A stretch of DNA of 64,000 nucleotides from Echinicola shivajiensis. GTDB lineage: Bacteria; Bacteroidota; Bacteroidia; Cytophagales; Cyclobacteriaceae. Within the stretch, counting starts at the first letter, position 1; the number at the start of each line of letters is the position of its first letter. Below are positions 1 through 9,163 of this stretch, piece after piece. The notes below the pieces were generated by a model. The model was not told where the DNA came from, did no database searches, and worked only from the letters and a program-made list of their open reading frames with translations. The position numbers and the translations under genes were made by a program. Location: positions 62,001-126,000 of the forward strand of contig NZ_JAHHZM010000008.1 in assembly GCF_018642165.1 (NCBI RefSeq), in the 5' to 3' direction.

Positions 1-1671
1 CAAAGTCTGAACAGTTTTACCCAAGCCCATATCATCAGCCAAACATCCTCCAAAATTATACTCATTCAAGAACCTCAACCAATCATAGCCTGCTTTCTGA
101 TAAGGGCGCAAGGTCCCTTTGAAATTAGGAGAAATATCATAGGACTCCATTTCAGAGAAATCCTTGAGTTTTTCCAATTTTCTACTAAGCGTTAGATCAA
201 TTAGGTTCCCTTTTTGTAATTCTTGGGCCAGCGCAATATGATGCTTTTTAAGCTTCATATGTTCATGCTGTTGCTCACCAGTTTCCAGAAAAGAGAAAAT
301 TTCAGAGTAGTTCACAAACCAGGAATCAGGTATTACGGCAATTTCACCATTAGGCAATTCAAATTCTGCTTTCCCCTTCACCAATAATTTTCTTAGTTGA
401 CTAAACGGTATTTCGAATTCACCAAAACGAATGACCGCATTGACATCAAACCAATCTATATTCTCCTTGATCTCGACTTTTATGGAAGCATGCCCAATAA
501 AATACTTCTTGCCTTTTCCACTTTGGTTTTGAAGGATTTTCACCCCCATGCCTTCAAGTGCCTCTCTGTGAGAATTTAACCAGTCAAAAGCTTTGGATTT
601 TCCCAAACTGAACCTGGAAGCTCTTACAGGCAATCCCAGATCTTTAAGGTAGTCTCCATAGGATTTCTCTTTCTCCAAATCCCGAATCACTTTATGGAAG
701 ACGTAATTATCCCCTTGCTCTTCCAACTCTACATTATTGGATTTCTTCTCTTCTGAGCGGAAGGAATAATTTCCATATTGGAATTTGAGGTCAAAAACGA
801 TTTTATCTTCATCTTCAGACTCCTGTGCTTGACCAAATAAGTCTGTACTGTTGCCCGAACTTGGCAGATCACTTAGGCTTAACAATGCCTCAGGTTTACT
901 GCGCTGAACTTTTATATCAAACCCCTTGGCATAAACATCAAAGGATGCTACTAATTGGGTGATGAATTTCTGGTAATAAGATCGCTCTACATTTTTGGGA
1001 ATGACAATAAACTTCTTGTTCAGGAAAGGCTTAAGTTTCTTTCCATCTACATTTTTCTCAAAATTATAGAGGTTGCCATTCACCACAAGCCAAGCAGGTT
1101 CCTCACAAATCAAGTAGCCTCCTCTATACTGCCATTCCATTTTTTCCCCTTCATATTTAAGGGTAGGGAAATAATGGGTATTATCTTCATTTCTCCTAAA
1201 GTGGAAAAGTACACTGGCCTTTTCTGGCATTACATTGATCTCCTTCCAAATTGGATTTCCATCATTGCCCATTTCAAAGAGTCGCTTGCCCTTAATCTTC
1301 TCCAAAATCTTGGCTCGCAATCCTTCCAAACGGATTTCTATCATATGACGGATCTCCTTATTCGCTGCAGACTCACTATTGGTGTCATAAATCTTGCGAA
1401 GGTATTCTTTAGGCTTGAGCTTTTTAGTATTGAATTGTTTAACGATAGCATCATGTTGCATGCTATCCATCAACTTGATCAACTCATAGTCTTCATCATC
1501 CAGTCCACTACCAAACTCTCGGGCATTTTGTGAAGCAATATTCTGATATGCAAAGGAGAGCCTCCCCTTATCGTCCAATTGTATAACAAAGGACTCAAAA
1601 AGGATTCCCAAGTATTCGTGACTGAAAAGAGAATAAACAATTTCAAATGGCTTCTCTGGAGAAACTTTCAT
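1..1671 (-). CDS. SNF2-family DEAD/DEAH-box helicase, N-terminal part (cut by window edge)
   Basis: The 557 visible residues are the N-terminal part of a Swi2/Snf2 ATPase. The ATG is at 1669-1671 and the frame is open to base 1. The last visible residues read LADDMGLGKTVQTL, the Walker A (motif I) signature of SNF2 helicases, preceded by a typical LRPYQKAGYDWLRFL Q-motif-like block. About 530 residues precede the ATPase core, which fits the long N-terminal extension of bacterial SNF2 proteins. Family members remodel protein-DNA or RNA polymerase complexes using ATP; the target here is unknown. The remaining helicase motifs lie outside the window. The family call is secure, the specific role is not. 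Confidence 0.93.
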   Translation of the reverse strand, partial: MKVSPEKPFEIVYSLFSHEYLGILFESFVIQLDDKGRLSFAYQNIASQNAREFGSGLDDEDYELIKLMDSMQHDAIVKQFNTKKLKPKEYLRKIYDTNSESAANKEIRHMIEIRLEGLRAKILEKIKGKRLFEMGNDGNPIWKEINVMPEKASVLFHFRRNEDNTHYFPTLKYEGEKMEWQYRGGYLICEEPAWLVVNGNLYNFEKNVDGKKLKPFLNKKFIVIPKNVERSYYQKFITQLVASFDVYAKGFDIKVQRSKPEALLSLSDLPSSGNSTDLFGQAQESEDEDKIVFDLKFQYGNYSFRSEEKKSNNVELEEQGDNYVFHKVIRDLEKEKSYGDYLKDLGLPVRASRFSLGKSKAFDWLNSHREALEGMGVKILQNQSGKGKKYFIGHASIKVEIKENIDWFDVNAVIRFGEFEIPFSQLRKLLVKGKAEFELPNGEIAVIPDSWFVNYSEIFSFLETGEQQHEHMKLKKHHIALAQELQKGNLIDLTLSRKLEKLKDFSEMESYDISPNFKGTLRPYQKAGYDWLRFLNEYNFGGCLADDMGLGKTVQTL

Positions 1672-2545
1672 AACACTTTTAACAATCCTACCGACCTAAA
1701 CCGCTGATTAGGCAGTAATTTTCTAAAATATACTAGCTTGCAAAGTAAATAATATTTATAACTTTTAATAGAAAAAAGAAAAGAAAAAAGGGATATTTTA
1801 CAAAATCTTTAATACAAATACGGTCATATCATTTTTCACATCATTCACACCTTATATATTGATTTTCATTTTGTTAGCAGGAATTTTCAAGAGAAAAATC
1901 TACCATCAATTAAAAATATCAGCCCATTGCCCTGCCAAGTCAGTCAACTAATTTGCCAGAAACTCAATTTTCAAGAAAAACCAGCTATCGATAATTAGTC
2001 CATACATGCAACCAAAAAGATAGGAGAGACCACTGATTATAATCAATCAACATGTGTAATCCTTTCATAGAACAACACCGAGAAGATTATCCGAAAGTTT
2101 ATTAGTAACTCCACAGTCTGCACTCATATTTACGCTACTTTCAAGTTAAAGTAGAGCAAGCATAGCGAGAACAAAAATCAGAAATTTTTCCAAAATATGG
2201 AATTATGACATTAAGCAAAATCGCGTAAAACACATTTAAACAGACTTTTAGAACAAGGCACCCGAATTGTATTAGATTTTTGACATCAGTGAAATGGTTA
2301 TTGGTTCACTGTTATAAAACTGATTATAACAAAAACTGATATGGTCATGAGTAAAATTCTTAAAAGATTTTGCCATCAAGATTCTTAATAAAAATGAAGA
2401 CCAGTGGCAATTAGACTTATAAAGCGCTACATGCACTTGGGAAAATAAATTCATCATCATAGCAACACATGAAGTGGTCAAGCGGAAAGGTTGACTTATC
2501 ACCCTCAAATTTAACAATTCATTTTTGCAATGAATTGTGATCTGA

Positions 2546-2575
2546 CTTTGGCCGGAATGGAAGTTCCGGCCAAAG
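2546..2575. terminator. Strong 12-bp hairpin, terminator-like
   Basis: CTTTGGCCGGAA pairs perfectly with TTCCGGCCAAAG around a 6-base loop, with one more A-T pair outside. Only three Ts follow on the plus strand, so it is a weak intrinsic terminator at best. It stands in a region without an intact gene and may be the terminator of a lost one. Confidence 0.45.
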
Positions 2576-2623
2576 TTTACCGATTTATCTAGAACATTCA
2601 TTATTACCCTAAAAAATCAAATC

Positions 2624-2842
2624 ATGATAAAATATAAATCTATCATCAATAGTAACTACGTAGCTAATAAGGATGGAAATACATGAAACAGATCATGTGA
2701 TATAGTGGAGTTTGAATATTCACCACTCAGTAACATTGAAAATTCAGCCCCCATAAAAGAACAGCTTAATGGCTTTGTACAAGTAGAAAGGAATGGATTA
2801 ATCACCCAGATTATTACAGCTCATCCTGCCAATAATATTTAA
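2624..2842 (+). pseudogene. Small 73-codon frame interrupted by one TGA
   Basis: An ATG at 2624 opens a frame that would run to a TAA at 2840-2842. It is broken by a single in-frame TGA at 2684-2686 after 20 codons. Both parts have protein-like composition: MIKYKSIINSNYVANKDG before the stop and, for example, FVQVERNGLITQIITAHP after it. I do not recognise the family. It is read as a decayed small gene; chance is the main alternative. Confidence 0.3.
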
Positions 2843-2955
2843 GCCGATTCCTTCAAATATCCCTAATGGATAAATACGCTAACATAAATCCCAATATCAG
2901 CATGAAGTAAAAATCAATATCTCAAATGAGTTAATAAATAGTCACCCTAGCTAAA

Positions 2956-4548
2956 ATGAAAAACTTCTTATTCACCCTCATGACAACATGGCTTTGTCTA
3001 TGCATGAACGCGTATGCCCAAATAGTTCCTGAAACTATGGCTAACCTTAAACTGGGAAATCACAATTATGTTAAAAACAATATGATGCCCAGTCAAATCG
3101 TCGGCAGTGACGAAAGTGGTATTTATATGATCAAGGTAAAACTTAAGCATGAAATCAGAGACAGCAACAACTTTCCGATCCTAGAGCATTATAATGATCA
3201 AATGACGCTCACCAAGTTTAGGGAACTGAAAGTTGCCAATACCGAAACGGCTGTACAATTTGAACGCATTATCGAACTTGGAGATCAGCTTTTCTGCTTT
3301 TATAGCAGCTTGGACAAAGGCATAAAATCCAAAGCGTTGTGGGCTCAAAAAATAAATAAGAGCACGCTTTCCTTGGAAGATGAAGTAATCCCTGTACAAG
3401 GGATAGATTACACAGGTATGCCGTCTTATCTTAGTCCGGATTTTCACTTTAAATTATCCCCCAATCACAAAACTCTTTTGGTGAGTTCCCAAAAGACCGC
3501 GAGCAAAAAAACTGATGAAGGATTCTTGTTTTCGGCATTTAACGAAAACCTAAGTAAAATATGGACAAAGGAAACATCCAGTCCTTTCGAAAAAGGTCTT
3601 TTCAGTATTGAAAATTATCATATTACAGACAAGGGGAAAGCATATATGCTGGCCAAAACAGTAAAAAAGGCGAAAGACCTAGAGCTTTTCTGGGAACCCA
3701 ACTACTCCTTTGAAATTCTGGATCTCACCCAAGATGGAAAAGAGCCGTTCCTGATTCAACCTGAAGTAAAAGACAAATTCCTTAGCAAAATGCAAATCAC
3801 CACAAAACCGAACGGGGATTTGATTTGTGCAGGATTTTATCTTGACCAATTGAATAAAAATGTTACTGGAAGTTATTTTATCACCTTGACTAGTGAAACT
3901 GGAAAAATCATCCACTCGGATTTTCAGGCATTTCCTACTTCAGACAGTAATGACTCTAACAGCAAAAAAACGCGTCAGCAAAATATCACCCAAAACATTT
4001 TTGCCTATTCCCTTAATGATTTGGTTTTAAGAAATGATGGCAGCACAGTCCTTATTGCTGAACAAGCTACCATTGTCTCAGGCAACAACCCTCGAAATAA
4101 TATCCCAGGAACCAATATCAGCTACAATAATATCGCCGTGACCAGTATAGATCCCGAAGGCAAAATCATGTGGACCCAGAAAATTCAAAAAAACCAGGTT
4201 TCCTCTGCTGGATACAGCTTCTTTTCCTCATTTGCCAATGCAGTTTTGCATGACAAAATATACTTGGTCTTTAATGACAACCCTGAAAACCTTTGCGAAG
4301 GGACTTGCAAACCCGTCCTCTTCAGCCCAAAGTCGCCTAAAAAAGAAGTTCTTATTGCTTTAGTTGAACTGGATTGGCATGGTAACATCAAGAAAAGAGC
4401 CCTGCCCTTTTCCAGAGACCTCAATATCCTAACTAAACCAGAGGCTTGCCAACAAGTTTCCTCCAATGAAATGGTAATTTTAGGACAAAACAACAAATCC
4501 TACCAAATGGCCAAACTGGAATTTGAGAAAACCTTTTCTTATCAATAA
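2956..4548 (+). CDS. Secreted protein of unknown function (530 aa)
   Basis: The protein starts with a clear signal peptide (MKNFLFTLMTTWLCLCMNAYAQ), so it is exported to the periplasm or outer surface. No lipoprotein cysteine sits at the cleavage site. The rest is soluble and beta-rich, with repeated strand-turn stretches such as NGDLICAGFY and DGSTVLIAEQA, which suggests a beta-propeller-like fold (inference only). No catalytic motif is visible. It stands alone after a long intergenic region and ends at a strong hairpin shared with the convergent permease gene. Confidence 0.8.
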   Translation: MKNFLFTLMTTWLCLCMNAYAQIVPETMANLKLGNHNYVKNNMMPSQIVGSDESGIYMIKVKLKHEIRDSNNFPILEHYNDQMTLTKFRELKVANTETAVQFERIIELGDQLFCFYSSLDKGIKSKALWAQKINKSTLSLEDEVIPVQGIDYTGMPSYLSPDFHFKLSPNHKTLLVSSQKTASKKTDEGFLFSAFNENLSKIWTKETSSPFEKGLFSIENYHITDKGKAYMLAKTVKKAKDLELFWEPNYSFEILDLTQDGKEPFLIQPEVKDKFLSKMQITTKPNGDLICAGFYLDQLNKNVTGSYFITLTSETGKIIHSDFQAFPTSDSNDSNSKKTRQQNITQNIFAYSLNDLVLRNDGSTVLIAEQATIVSGNNPRNNIPGTNISYNNIAVTSIDPEGKIMWTQKIQKNQVSSAGYSFFSSFANAVLHDKIYLVFNDNPENLCEGTCKPVLFSPKSPKKEVLIALVELDWHGNIKKRALPFSRDLNILTKPEACQQVSSNEMVILGQNNKSYQMAKLEFEKTFSYQ

Positions 4549-4568
4549 GGAGACCTAATGACGTTGAA

Positions 4569-4617
4569 TAGATCTTTCTGATCTAGCTTTCATTGAAAGT
4601 TAGATCAGAAAGATCTA
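4569..4617. terminator. Bidirectional terminator between convergent genes
   Basis: A 23-bp, almost perfect stem (TAGATCTTTCTGATCTA with its complement, extended inwards by GCTTTC/GAAAGT) closes on a 3-base loop. Its right end includes the stop codon of the minus-strand permease. There is no long T-run, but the stem is strong enough to separate the two converging transcripts. Confidence 0.65.
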
Positions 4618-5838
4618 CAAATGCTCCACAGTATTCACCCTGGAGGCAATGATGGCAGGCCTATAAGAAGCAAAAAAGGTAATCAACACCACACTGATGC
4701 TGGTCCATAGAAAATCTGACCAAATCATCTTTACGGGATAATTCTCCACCACGGAAGACGCTATTCCTAGGGATACCAGGCCAAAGTTATCCTGCAACCA
4801 ACAGATCAAAAAGCCCAAGACCAATCCCACAATGGCCCCACTAAAGGCAATAATTACCCCTTGCTTGATATATATCTTCTTGATCAATTTGGTAGGAGCT
4901 CCCATGGCCAACATCACAGCAATATCCTTTTTCTTTTCGATAGCCAGCATGCTCAAGGAGAAAAAGATATTAAATGACGCAACTGCTAGAATAAATGTCA
5001 GCGTAATAAAGACAAAAAGCTTTTCAATTCGAATGGCCCTTAATAGACTGGCATGTTGTTCGTCAGTATCTCTAACCTCAAATTCATCTCCTAAAAGGGC
5101 CTTTATAGAAGATTTGACCTCCTGTATTCCATAGCCATTGGCTACCTTTACTTCTAATGAAGTTCGCTTATCTCCATAATCCATCAGCTCTCTGGCAAAG
5201 GAAAGCGGAACCAAAACATAATTATCATCAAACTGCTTCTCCACCCTAAAAAGGCCTGCAAAATCAAGCATATTTGAATTGTACATTTTGGAGGGATCAA
5301 TAGTACCCGCCCTAGGTGCTTTAGGATAGTACATCCTTAGCTTTTCAAATTTATTGTTAGGGTCAACCCCAAGAAAATATCCAACACCACTTCCCAAGAT
5401 GGCTCTGGGGCGTTGCTCAGTACCCAAACTCATCTCTCCATTAAACACTCCACGGCTGAATCTTTCCTCATCCAAAAAATTATCGGAAACTCCCTTCATG
5501 GTCACCACCAATTGATCATCCCTGTACTTCAACAAGGCATTATCTTCAATCACTTCTATCAAACCTTCCACCCCTTCTACAGCACCTAGACTATCCATCC
5601 ACTCCTCAGTGGCCACAAAAGACTTTCCTTTCACTGCCTGTATTTCCAATTCCGCATCAAAGGAAGCATATAGCCCCCTGATCAGGTCCTCCAAGCCATT
5701 AAACACAGAAAGAACAATGATCAAGGCCATTGTCCCAACTGCCACGCCTACCATGGCGATCCTTGAAAGAACATTGATGAAGTTCCTTTTCTTTTTACTT
5801 CTGAAATACCGGGAGGCAATGAAAAATGAGAGATTCAC
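4615..5838 (-). CDS. ABC transporter permease, LolC/LolE (FtsX) family
   Basis: This is a 407-residue inner-membrane permease of the FtsX/MacB fold, most like LolC/LolE of the lipoprotein-releasing system. The layout is canonical: a cytoplasmic start FFIASRYFRSKKKRNFINVL, TM1 at about 25-48 (VGVAVGTMALIIVLSVFNG), a large periplasmic domain to about 270, then three more TM segments (about 275-300, 320-345, 370-395). The conserved AMGAPTKLIKKIYIKQG loop, which couples to the ATPase, is present. The partner ATPase (LolD type) is not nearby. Lipoprotein release is the likely role, although Bacteroidota permeases of this family are not all tested. Confidence 0.88.
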   Translation of the reverse strand: MNLSFFIASRYFRSKKKRNFINVLSRIAMVGVAVGTMALIIVLSVFNGLEDLIRGLYASFDAELEIQAVKGKSFVATEEWMDSLGAVEGVEGLIEVIEDNALLKYRDDQLVVTMKGVSDNFLDEERFSRGVFNGEMSLGTEQRPRAILGSGVGYFLGVDPNNKFEKLRMYYPKAPRAGTIDPSKMYNSNMLDFAGLFRVEKQFDDNYVLVPLSFARELMDYGDKRTSLEVKVANGYGIQEVKSSIKALLGDEFEVRDTDEQHASLLRAIRIEKLFVFITLTFILAVASFNIFFSLSMLAIEKKKDIAVMLAMGAPTKLIKKIYIKQGVIIAFSGAIVGLVLGFLICWLQDNFGLVSLGIASSVVENYPVKMIWSDFLWTSISVVLITFFASYRPAIIASRVNTVEHL

Positions 5839-5919
5839 AGTTTACTTATTTCTAATCAGCACTATTAATATTCAATGTCCTTTAAACTAATTTAAAATTT
5901 AATAATTTCTCGCGAATAA

Positions 5920-6294
5920 TCAGTCCTCTTCATCCTCTTCTGGAGCCTCAGGGATATCCAAATCTCCAATTATCTTGTCCATATGCTGGGCATAAGCGGA
6001 TGAATCATCTGGATAAAATACCAATTCAGGCACAATACGTACTGATTTCCCTATTCTTTTACCCAAATGCTTACGGATTTCGCTTTTATGGGCATTGATC
6101 TTGTCAAATAACTCTTCCTTATTGGCCAATAAAAAGCTAAGGTTAATTTTAGCCACACCAAGATCCGGACTCATCAGTACCCTGGTTACGGTGACCATTG
6201 CATTGCCCACCAATGGACGTGACTCCCTCTGAAATATCTCTCCAAGCTCCTTTTGAATTAACTTTGAATACTTTTGCTGTCTCTTACTTTCCAT
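5920..6294 (-). CDS. rbfA: Ribosome-binding factor A
   Basis: RbfA binds the 30S subunit and is needed for late 16S rRNA maturation and cold adaptation. The 124-residue length fits the family. It starts MESKRQQKYSKLIQKELGEI and carries the KH-like core with VTVTRVLMSPDLGVAKINLS and IRKHLGKRIGKSVRIVPEL, both standard RbfA blocks. An acidic tail (EAPEEDEED) ends the protein. It lies 81 bases upstream of the permease start on the same strand, so the two could share a transcript. It is divergent from the membrane protein at 6387. Confidence 0.93.
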   Translation of the reverse strand: MESKRQQKYSKLIQKELGEIFQRESRPLVGNAMVTVTRVLMSPDLGVAKINLSFLLANKEELFDKINAHKSEIRKHLGKRIGKSVRIVPELVFYPDDSSAYAQHMDKIIGDLDIPEAPEEDEED

Positions 6295-6386
6295 ATTGTA
6301 TAATTTTCATTGCAAATTTAGTGAATTAAATGACTAACCTTTAATTTCGTACGTTCAGAATACGCAACCTACAACAGATATTATTC

Positions 6387-7781
6387 TTGCTTAGTTTTTT
6401 TAGAATCAACGACCCCTTTAGGATCCTGGGAATAGCACTCCTTTTGATCATCTTAAGTATTCCATATATACTAATGGATATCCCCTTGCTATCCCCTGAG
6501 CTATCATGGATGCTAATTGGTGAAAGGATGAGTGCCGGCCACTTTCTATACGTAGACATCATAGATGATATAGGACCATTGTCAGCGTACACTTACTGGG
6601 CAATTGACTTTTTGGTGGGAAGGTCGTGGTGGACCTATAAAATACTGGCCTCGCTGATCATCCTTTTCCAGATTTACTATGTAAATGGACTTCTAACCCA
6701 ATATAGGGCATTTGAAGAAAGTAGCTATATACCTGCATTGGTGATGGTGGTTTTGTTCCATTTGTCTTTTGACTTCTTGACTTTGTCTCCCACACTGTTA
6801 GGCAGTACCTTTATAGTGCTTGCTCTTGGACAACTGTTTTCCCAAACCTTAATCAACGAACAGAATACAGAATCCATTTTGCTGGTAGGGATTTTTGGAG
6901 GGCTTGCTGCCTGCTTTCACTTTCCCTTGGTCATCTTCTTGCCATTCTTGATCATTGCAGGAATTTCCGTAAGTGGATTTTCATTCAATCAATTATTGCT
7001 GGCACTATTTGGATACTTCCAGCCATTCTTACTTTGCTGCATCTATTTCTTTTGGATTGGTGCATTGCAAGAGTTTATCAACGAGTTCATCCTTGCCACA
7101 AGGGTAAGAGGAAGCTATCCTCATGTAACCTATATTGACCTAACCATCTTGATCGCTACACCGATTGCCTTTTCGGTATTTGGATACCTAGTAGGAACGG
7201 TTACAAAGAGTATTACGGTCAATCAACAAAAGCAAAAGCAATTGATGATCATATTTTCCATCATTGCACCACTATCTATCATTTTGGCCAATAGAAGGAC
7301 TCCTTATCAAATGGTGGTCTTCCTGCCTGGATTAACTTACTTTATCAGCCAGATCTTTGTTTATGTCAGAAACAAAAAACAGCTCAACCTATTGTTTTAC
7401 TTGTTCATATTACTAATTCCTCTGGTAGGATATAGCTGGGCCATTTATAAAAGCCAACCTAATAAAAACTGGAATTATACACTAAATGAGAAAGTTCAAA
7501 ACGAGGGCAAGAAAATCGTTGTTCTGGGAGATAATATCAGTCCTTATTTAGGGAATACTTTGGCCAGCCCATACCTTAATTATCGACTTTCTAAAAGGGT
7601 TTTGACCAATTACGAGAGCCATGAAAAAATGATAGAAGTGTACCTTCATTTCCAAAAAGAAAAACCAGAAGTGATCTATGATCAGGAAGGCACATTCTCT
7701 GAGCTACTCAAGCATATTCCTGCATTGGCAGAAATGTACACTGAAAAGAGTCAAGGCATCTACCAATTAATCAATAACTAA
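6387..7781 (+). CDS. Polytopic membrane protein, unknown function, TTG start
   Basis: This is a 464-residue protein with roughly ten hydrophobic segments between about 15 and 350 and a soluble C-terminal domain (about 360-464) containing KIVVLGDNISPYLGNTLASPY. The arrangement of a multi-TM body with a C-terminal soluble domain resembles membrane glycosyltransferase-like proteins, but no DxD or other catalytic motif stands out. No ATG is available. The TTG at 6387 gives MLSFFRINDPFR; the frame stays open to 6345 without another usual start. It is divergent from rbfA, with 92 bases between. Confidence 0.75.
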   Translation: MLSFFRINDPFRILGIALLLIILSIPYILMDIPLLSPELSWMLIGERMSAGHFLYVDIIDDIGPLSAYTYWAIDFLVGRSWWTYKILASLIILFQIYYVNGLLTQYRAFEESSYIPALVMVVLFHLSFDFLTLSPTLLGSTFIVLALGQLFSQTLINEQNTESILLVGIFGGLAACFHFPLVIFLPFLIIAGISVSGFSFNQLLLALFGYFQPFLLCCIYFFWIGALQEFINEFILATRVRGSYPHVTYIDLTILIATPIAFSVFGYLVGTVTKSITVNQQKQKQLMIIFSIIAPLSIILANRRTPYQMVVFLPGLTYFISQIFVYVRNKKQLNLLFYLFILLIPLVGYSWAIYKSQPNKNWNYTLNEKVQNEGKKIVVLGDNISPYLGNTLASPYLNYRLSKRVLTNYESHEKMIEVYLHFQKEKPEVIYDQEGTFSELLKHIPALAEMYTEKSQGIYQLINN

Positions 7782-7866
7782 AGCCTTCTTAAATAACTTG
7801 CTATCAATTCAAAAATTGGATTTGTTATATTATCTTCGTCAAATCTTTTAACAAATACAATTTCAA

Positions 7867-8301
7867 ATGAATTATTTAAAATTAAGCTTTTTTGCAGTTA
7901 TTCTTTTTTTCACAGCCCAACTTTCCAAAGCCCAAGTAACAGCGGGTTTGTACACCAATAGTTTTTCTACGCAAGTAGGTATAGGTACAAATCCAGAAAA
8001 GAAATTCTTTGGCGAGGCACGTTTGTTTGCAGGGGATTTTCTACAAAATGCTTATGGTATTGAAGCCGTAGGTCAGTATAACTTCATCCAGTCTGATTGG
8101 TACAATCTTTCTGGAGGATTAATGGTCAGCTACTTAGAATTTGACGAGAATAGGATAGGATTACCAGTCCTTTTGGCCATTAAGCCTATTGAAAACCACC
8201 GCAAACTCGCTTTGATACTCGAGGCTACGCCACTTTTTGATGGAGAAGTTGGCCTTAGGGGAAACTTTGGTTTAAGGTACACCATAGAAGGGAACAAATA
8301 A
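7867..8301 (+). CDS. Small secreted, probably outer membrane beta-barrel protein
   Basis: The 144-residue protein has a signal peptide ending at SKAQ (about residue 22). Alternating strand-like segments follow, such as YGIEAVGQYNFIQ, YNLSGGLMVSYLEF and LRGNFGLRYTI, and the protein ends in an aromatic-flanked strand. This is the look of a small eight-stranded outer membrane barrel. No family name is assigned. Upstream, TATCTTCG at about 7831-7838 is a degenerate version of the Bacteroidota -7 element. A palindromic terminator follows directly. Confidence 0.75.
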   Translation: MNYLKLSFFAVILFFTAQLSKAQVTAGLYTNSFSTQVGIGTNPEKKFFGEARLFAGDFLQNAYGIEAVGQYNFIQSDWYNLSGGLMVSYLEFDENRIGLPVLLAIKPIENHRKLALILEATPLFDGEVGLRGNFGLRYTIEGNK

Positions 8302-8321
8302 TCCTCAAAAAATCAAAACAC

Positions 8322-8353
8322 AAAAAAGGCTGTCGATATCGACAGCCTTTTTT
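8322..8353. terminator. Bidirectional intrinsic terminator
   Basis: A perfect 32-base palindrome: GGCTGTCGATATCGACAGCC flanked by A6 on the left and T6 on the right. It is a canonical terminator on both strands and separates the small beta-barrel gene from the convergent psd gene. Confidence 0.9.
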
Positions 8354-8374
8354 CATTTATATGTCAAGAATATT

Positions 8375-9037
8375 TTATTTCAGTCTAGCAAGCGGGGTTA
8401 TTCCTCCCTTGGTCACATCATCAATATTCACTAAGATTTCTGCATCAAGCGGAACAAACACATCCACACGGGATCCGAATTTGATAAAACCAAATTCACC
8501 TCCCTGCACCAAAGGATCTCCCTCCTTCACATAATATTTGATTCTTCTAGCAACAGCCCCTGCAATTTGTCTTACCAATAATTTCACATCCGACTTGGCA
8601 TGCTTGATCACCATGGTTGTGCGCTCATTCTCATAGCTAGCCTTAGGATGCCAAGCCACCATATACTTTCCCGGATGATATACGAAGTAATCGACTATCC
8701 CACTGATCGGAGAACGGTTTACGTGCACGTTCACAGGAGACATAAAGATAGAAATCTGTTTTCTCCTTTCTTTGAGCACTTCATCTTCTTGTGCTTCCTC
8801 TATCACTACTACTTTACCATCTGCTGGAGCATATACCAGATTTTCATCATCTGGTAATGGTATAGTAGGGTTTCTGAAAAATTGCAGCACCAGCAAGTAA
8901 ATTATAATACTGGCCAACAGAATCAAGTTCAGCACAGCATCCTGTCCTGGCAAAAGCTGGTGCATGGCAAAATTGACACCCGTCAAAATCACCAACATCC
9001 AGAATAGCAAACTTCTTCCTTCTTTATGTATGGTCAT
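8375..9037 (-). CDS. psd: Phosphatidylserine decarboxylase proenzyme
   Basis: Converts phosphatidylserine to phosphatidylethanolamine. The 220-residue form matches the short PSD class. Two hydrophobic segments at about 10-55 anchor it to the membrane. The catalytic part has VYAPADGKVVVIEE (about 68-81), FMSPVNVHVNRSPISG (98-113) and the self-cleavage site FGS at 187-189, where Ser189 would become the pyruvoyl group. The site reads FGS rather than the LGST of the long enzymes, as expected for this class. It works downstream of CdsA, which is encoded about 1.5 kb away on the same strand. Confidence 0.93.
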   Translation of the reverse strand: MTIHKEGRSLLFWMLVILTGVNFAMHQLLPGQDAVLNLILLASIIIYLLVLQFFRNPTIPLPDDENLVYAPADGKVVVIEEAQEDEVLKERRKQISIFMSPVNVHVNRSPISGIVDYFVYHPGKYMVAWHPKASYENERTTMVIKHAKSDVKLLVRQIAGAVARRIKYYVKEGDPLVQGGEFGFIKFGSRVDVFVPLDAEILVNIDDVTKGGITPLARLK

Positions 9038-9163
9038 AATTTAAAATTAAGGAGGCAAATTTAACTATAAATAACCAATTAAGGATACTTACTTATCATT
9101 TAGACAATCAAATTTTATTTTTTGCCCGCTTAACAAATATTATTCAGTGCATTACAAAGCGTT

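Larger units (their letters stand above)
1672..2955. other. Gene-poor 1.28 kb intergenic region
   Basis: No convincing intact gene is visible. The stretch is AT-rich and contains a strong hairpin (2546-2575) and a small reading frame broken by a TGA (2624-2842). A minus-strand frame of 109 codons at 2272-2601 has no recognisable features and is probably chance. The look is of decayed DNA between the helicase and the next gene. Confidence 0.6.

Noticed and set aside
955-1533. Plus-strand open frame of 192 codons inside the helicase gene
   Set aside because: It is antisense to the clearly coding SNF2 gene, with no features of its own.
2272-2601. Minus-strand open frame of 109 codons
   Set aside because: No signal peptide or domain, unusual composition and no promoter; the region is gene-poor and the frame looks accidental.
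2624-2842. In-frame TGA as a selenocysteine codon
   Set aside because: No SECIS-like hairpin directly after the TGA, no recognised selenoprotein context and no similarity to one; decay or chance is simpler.
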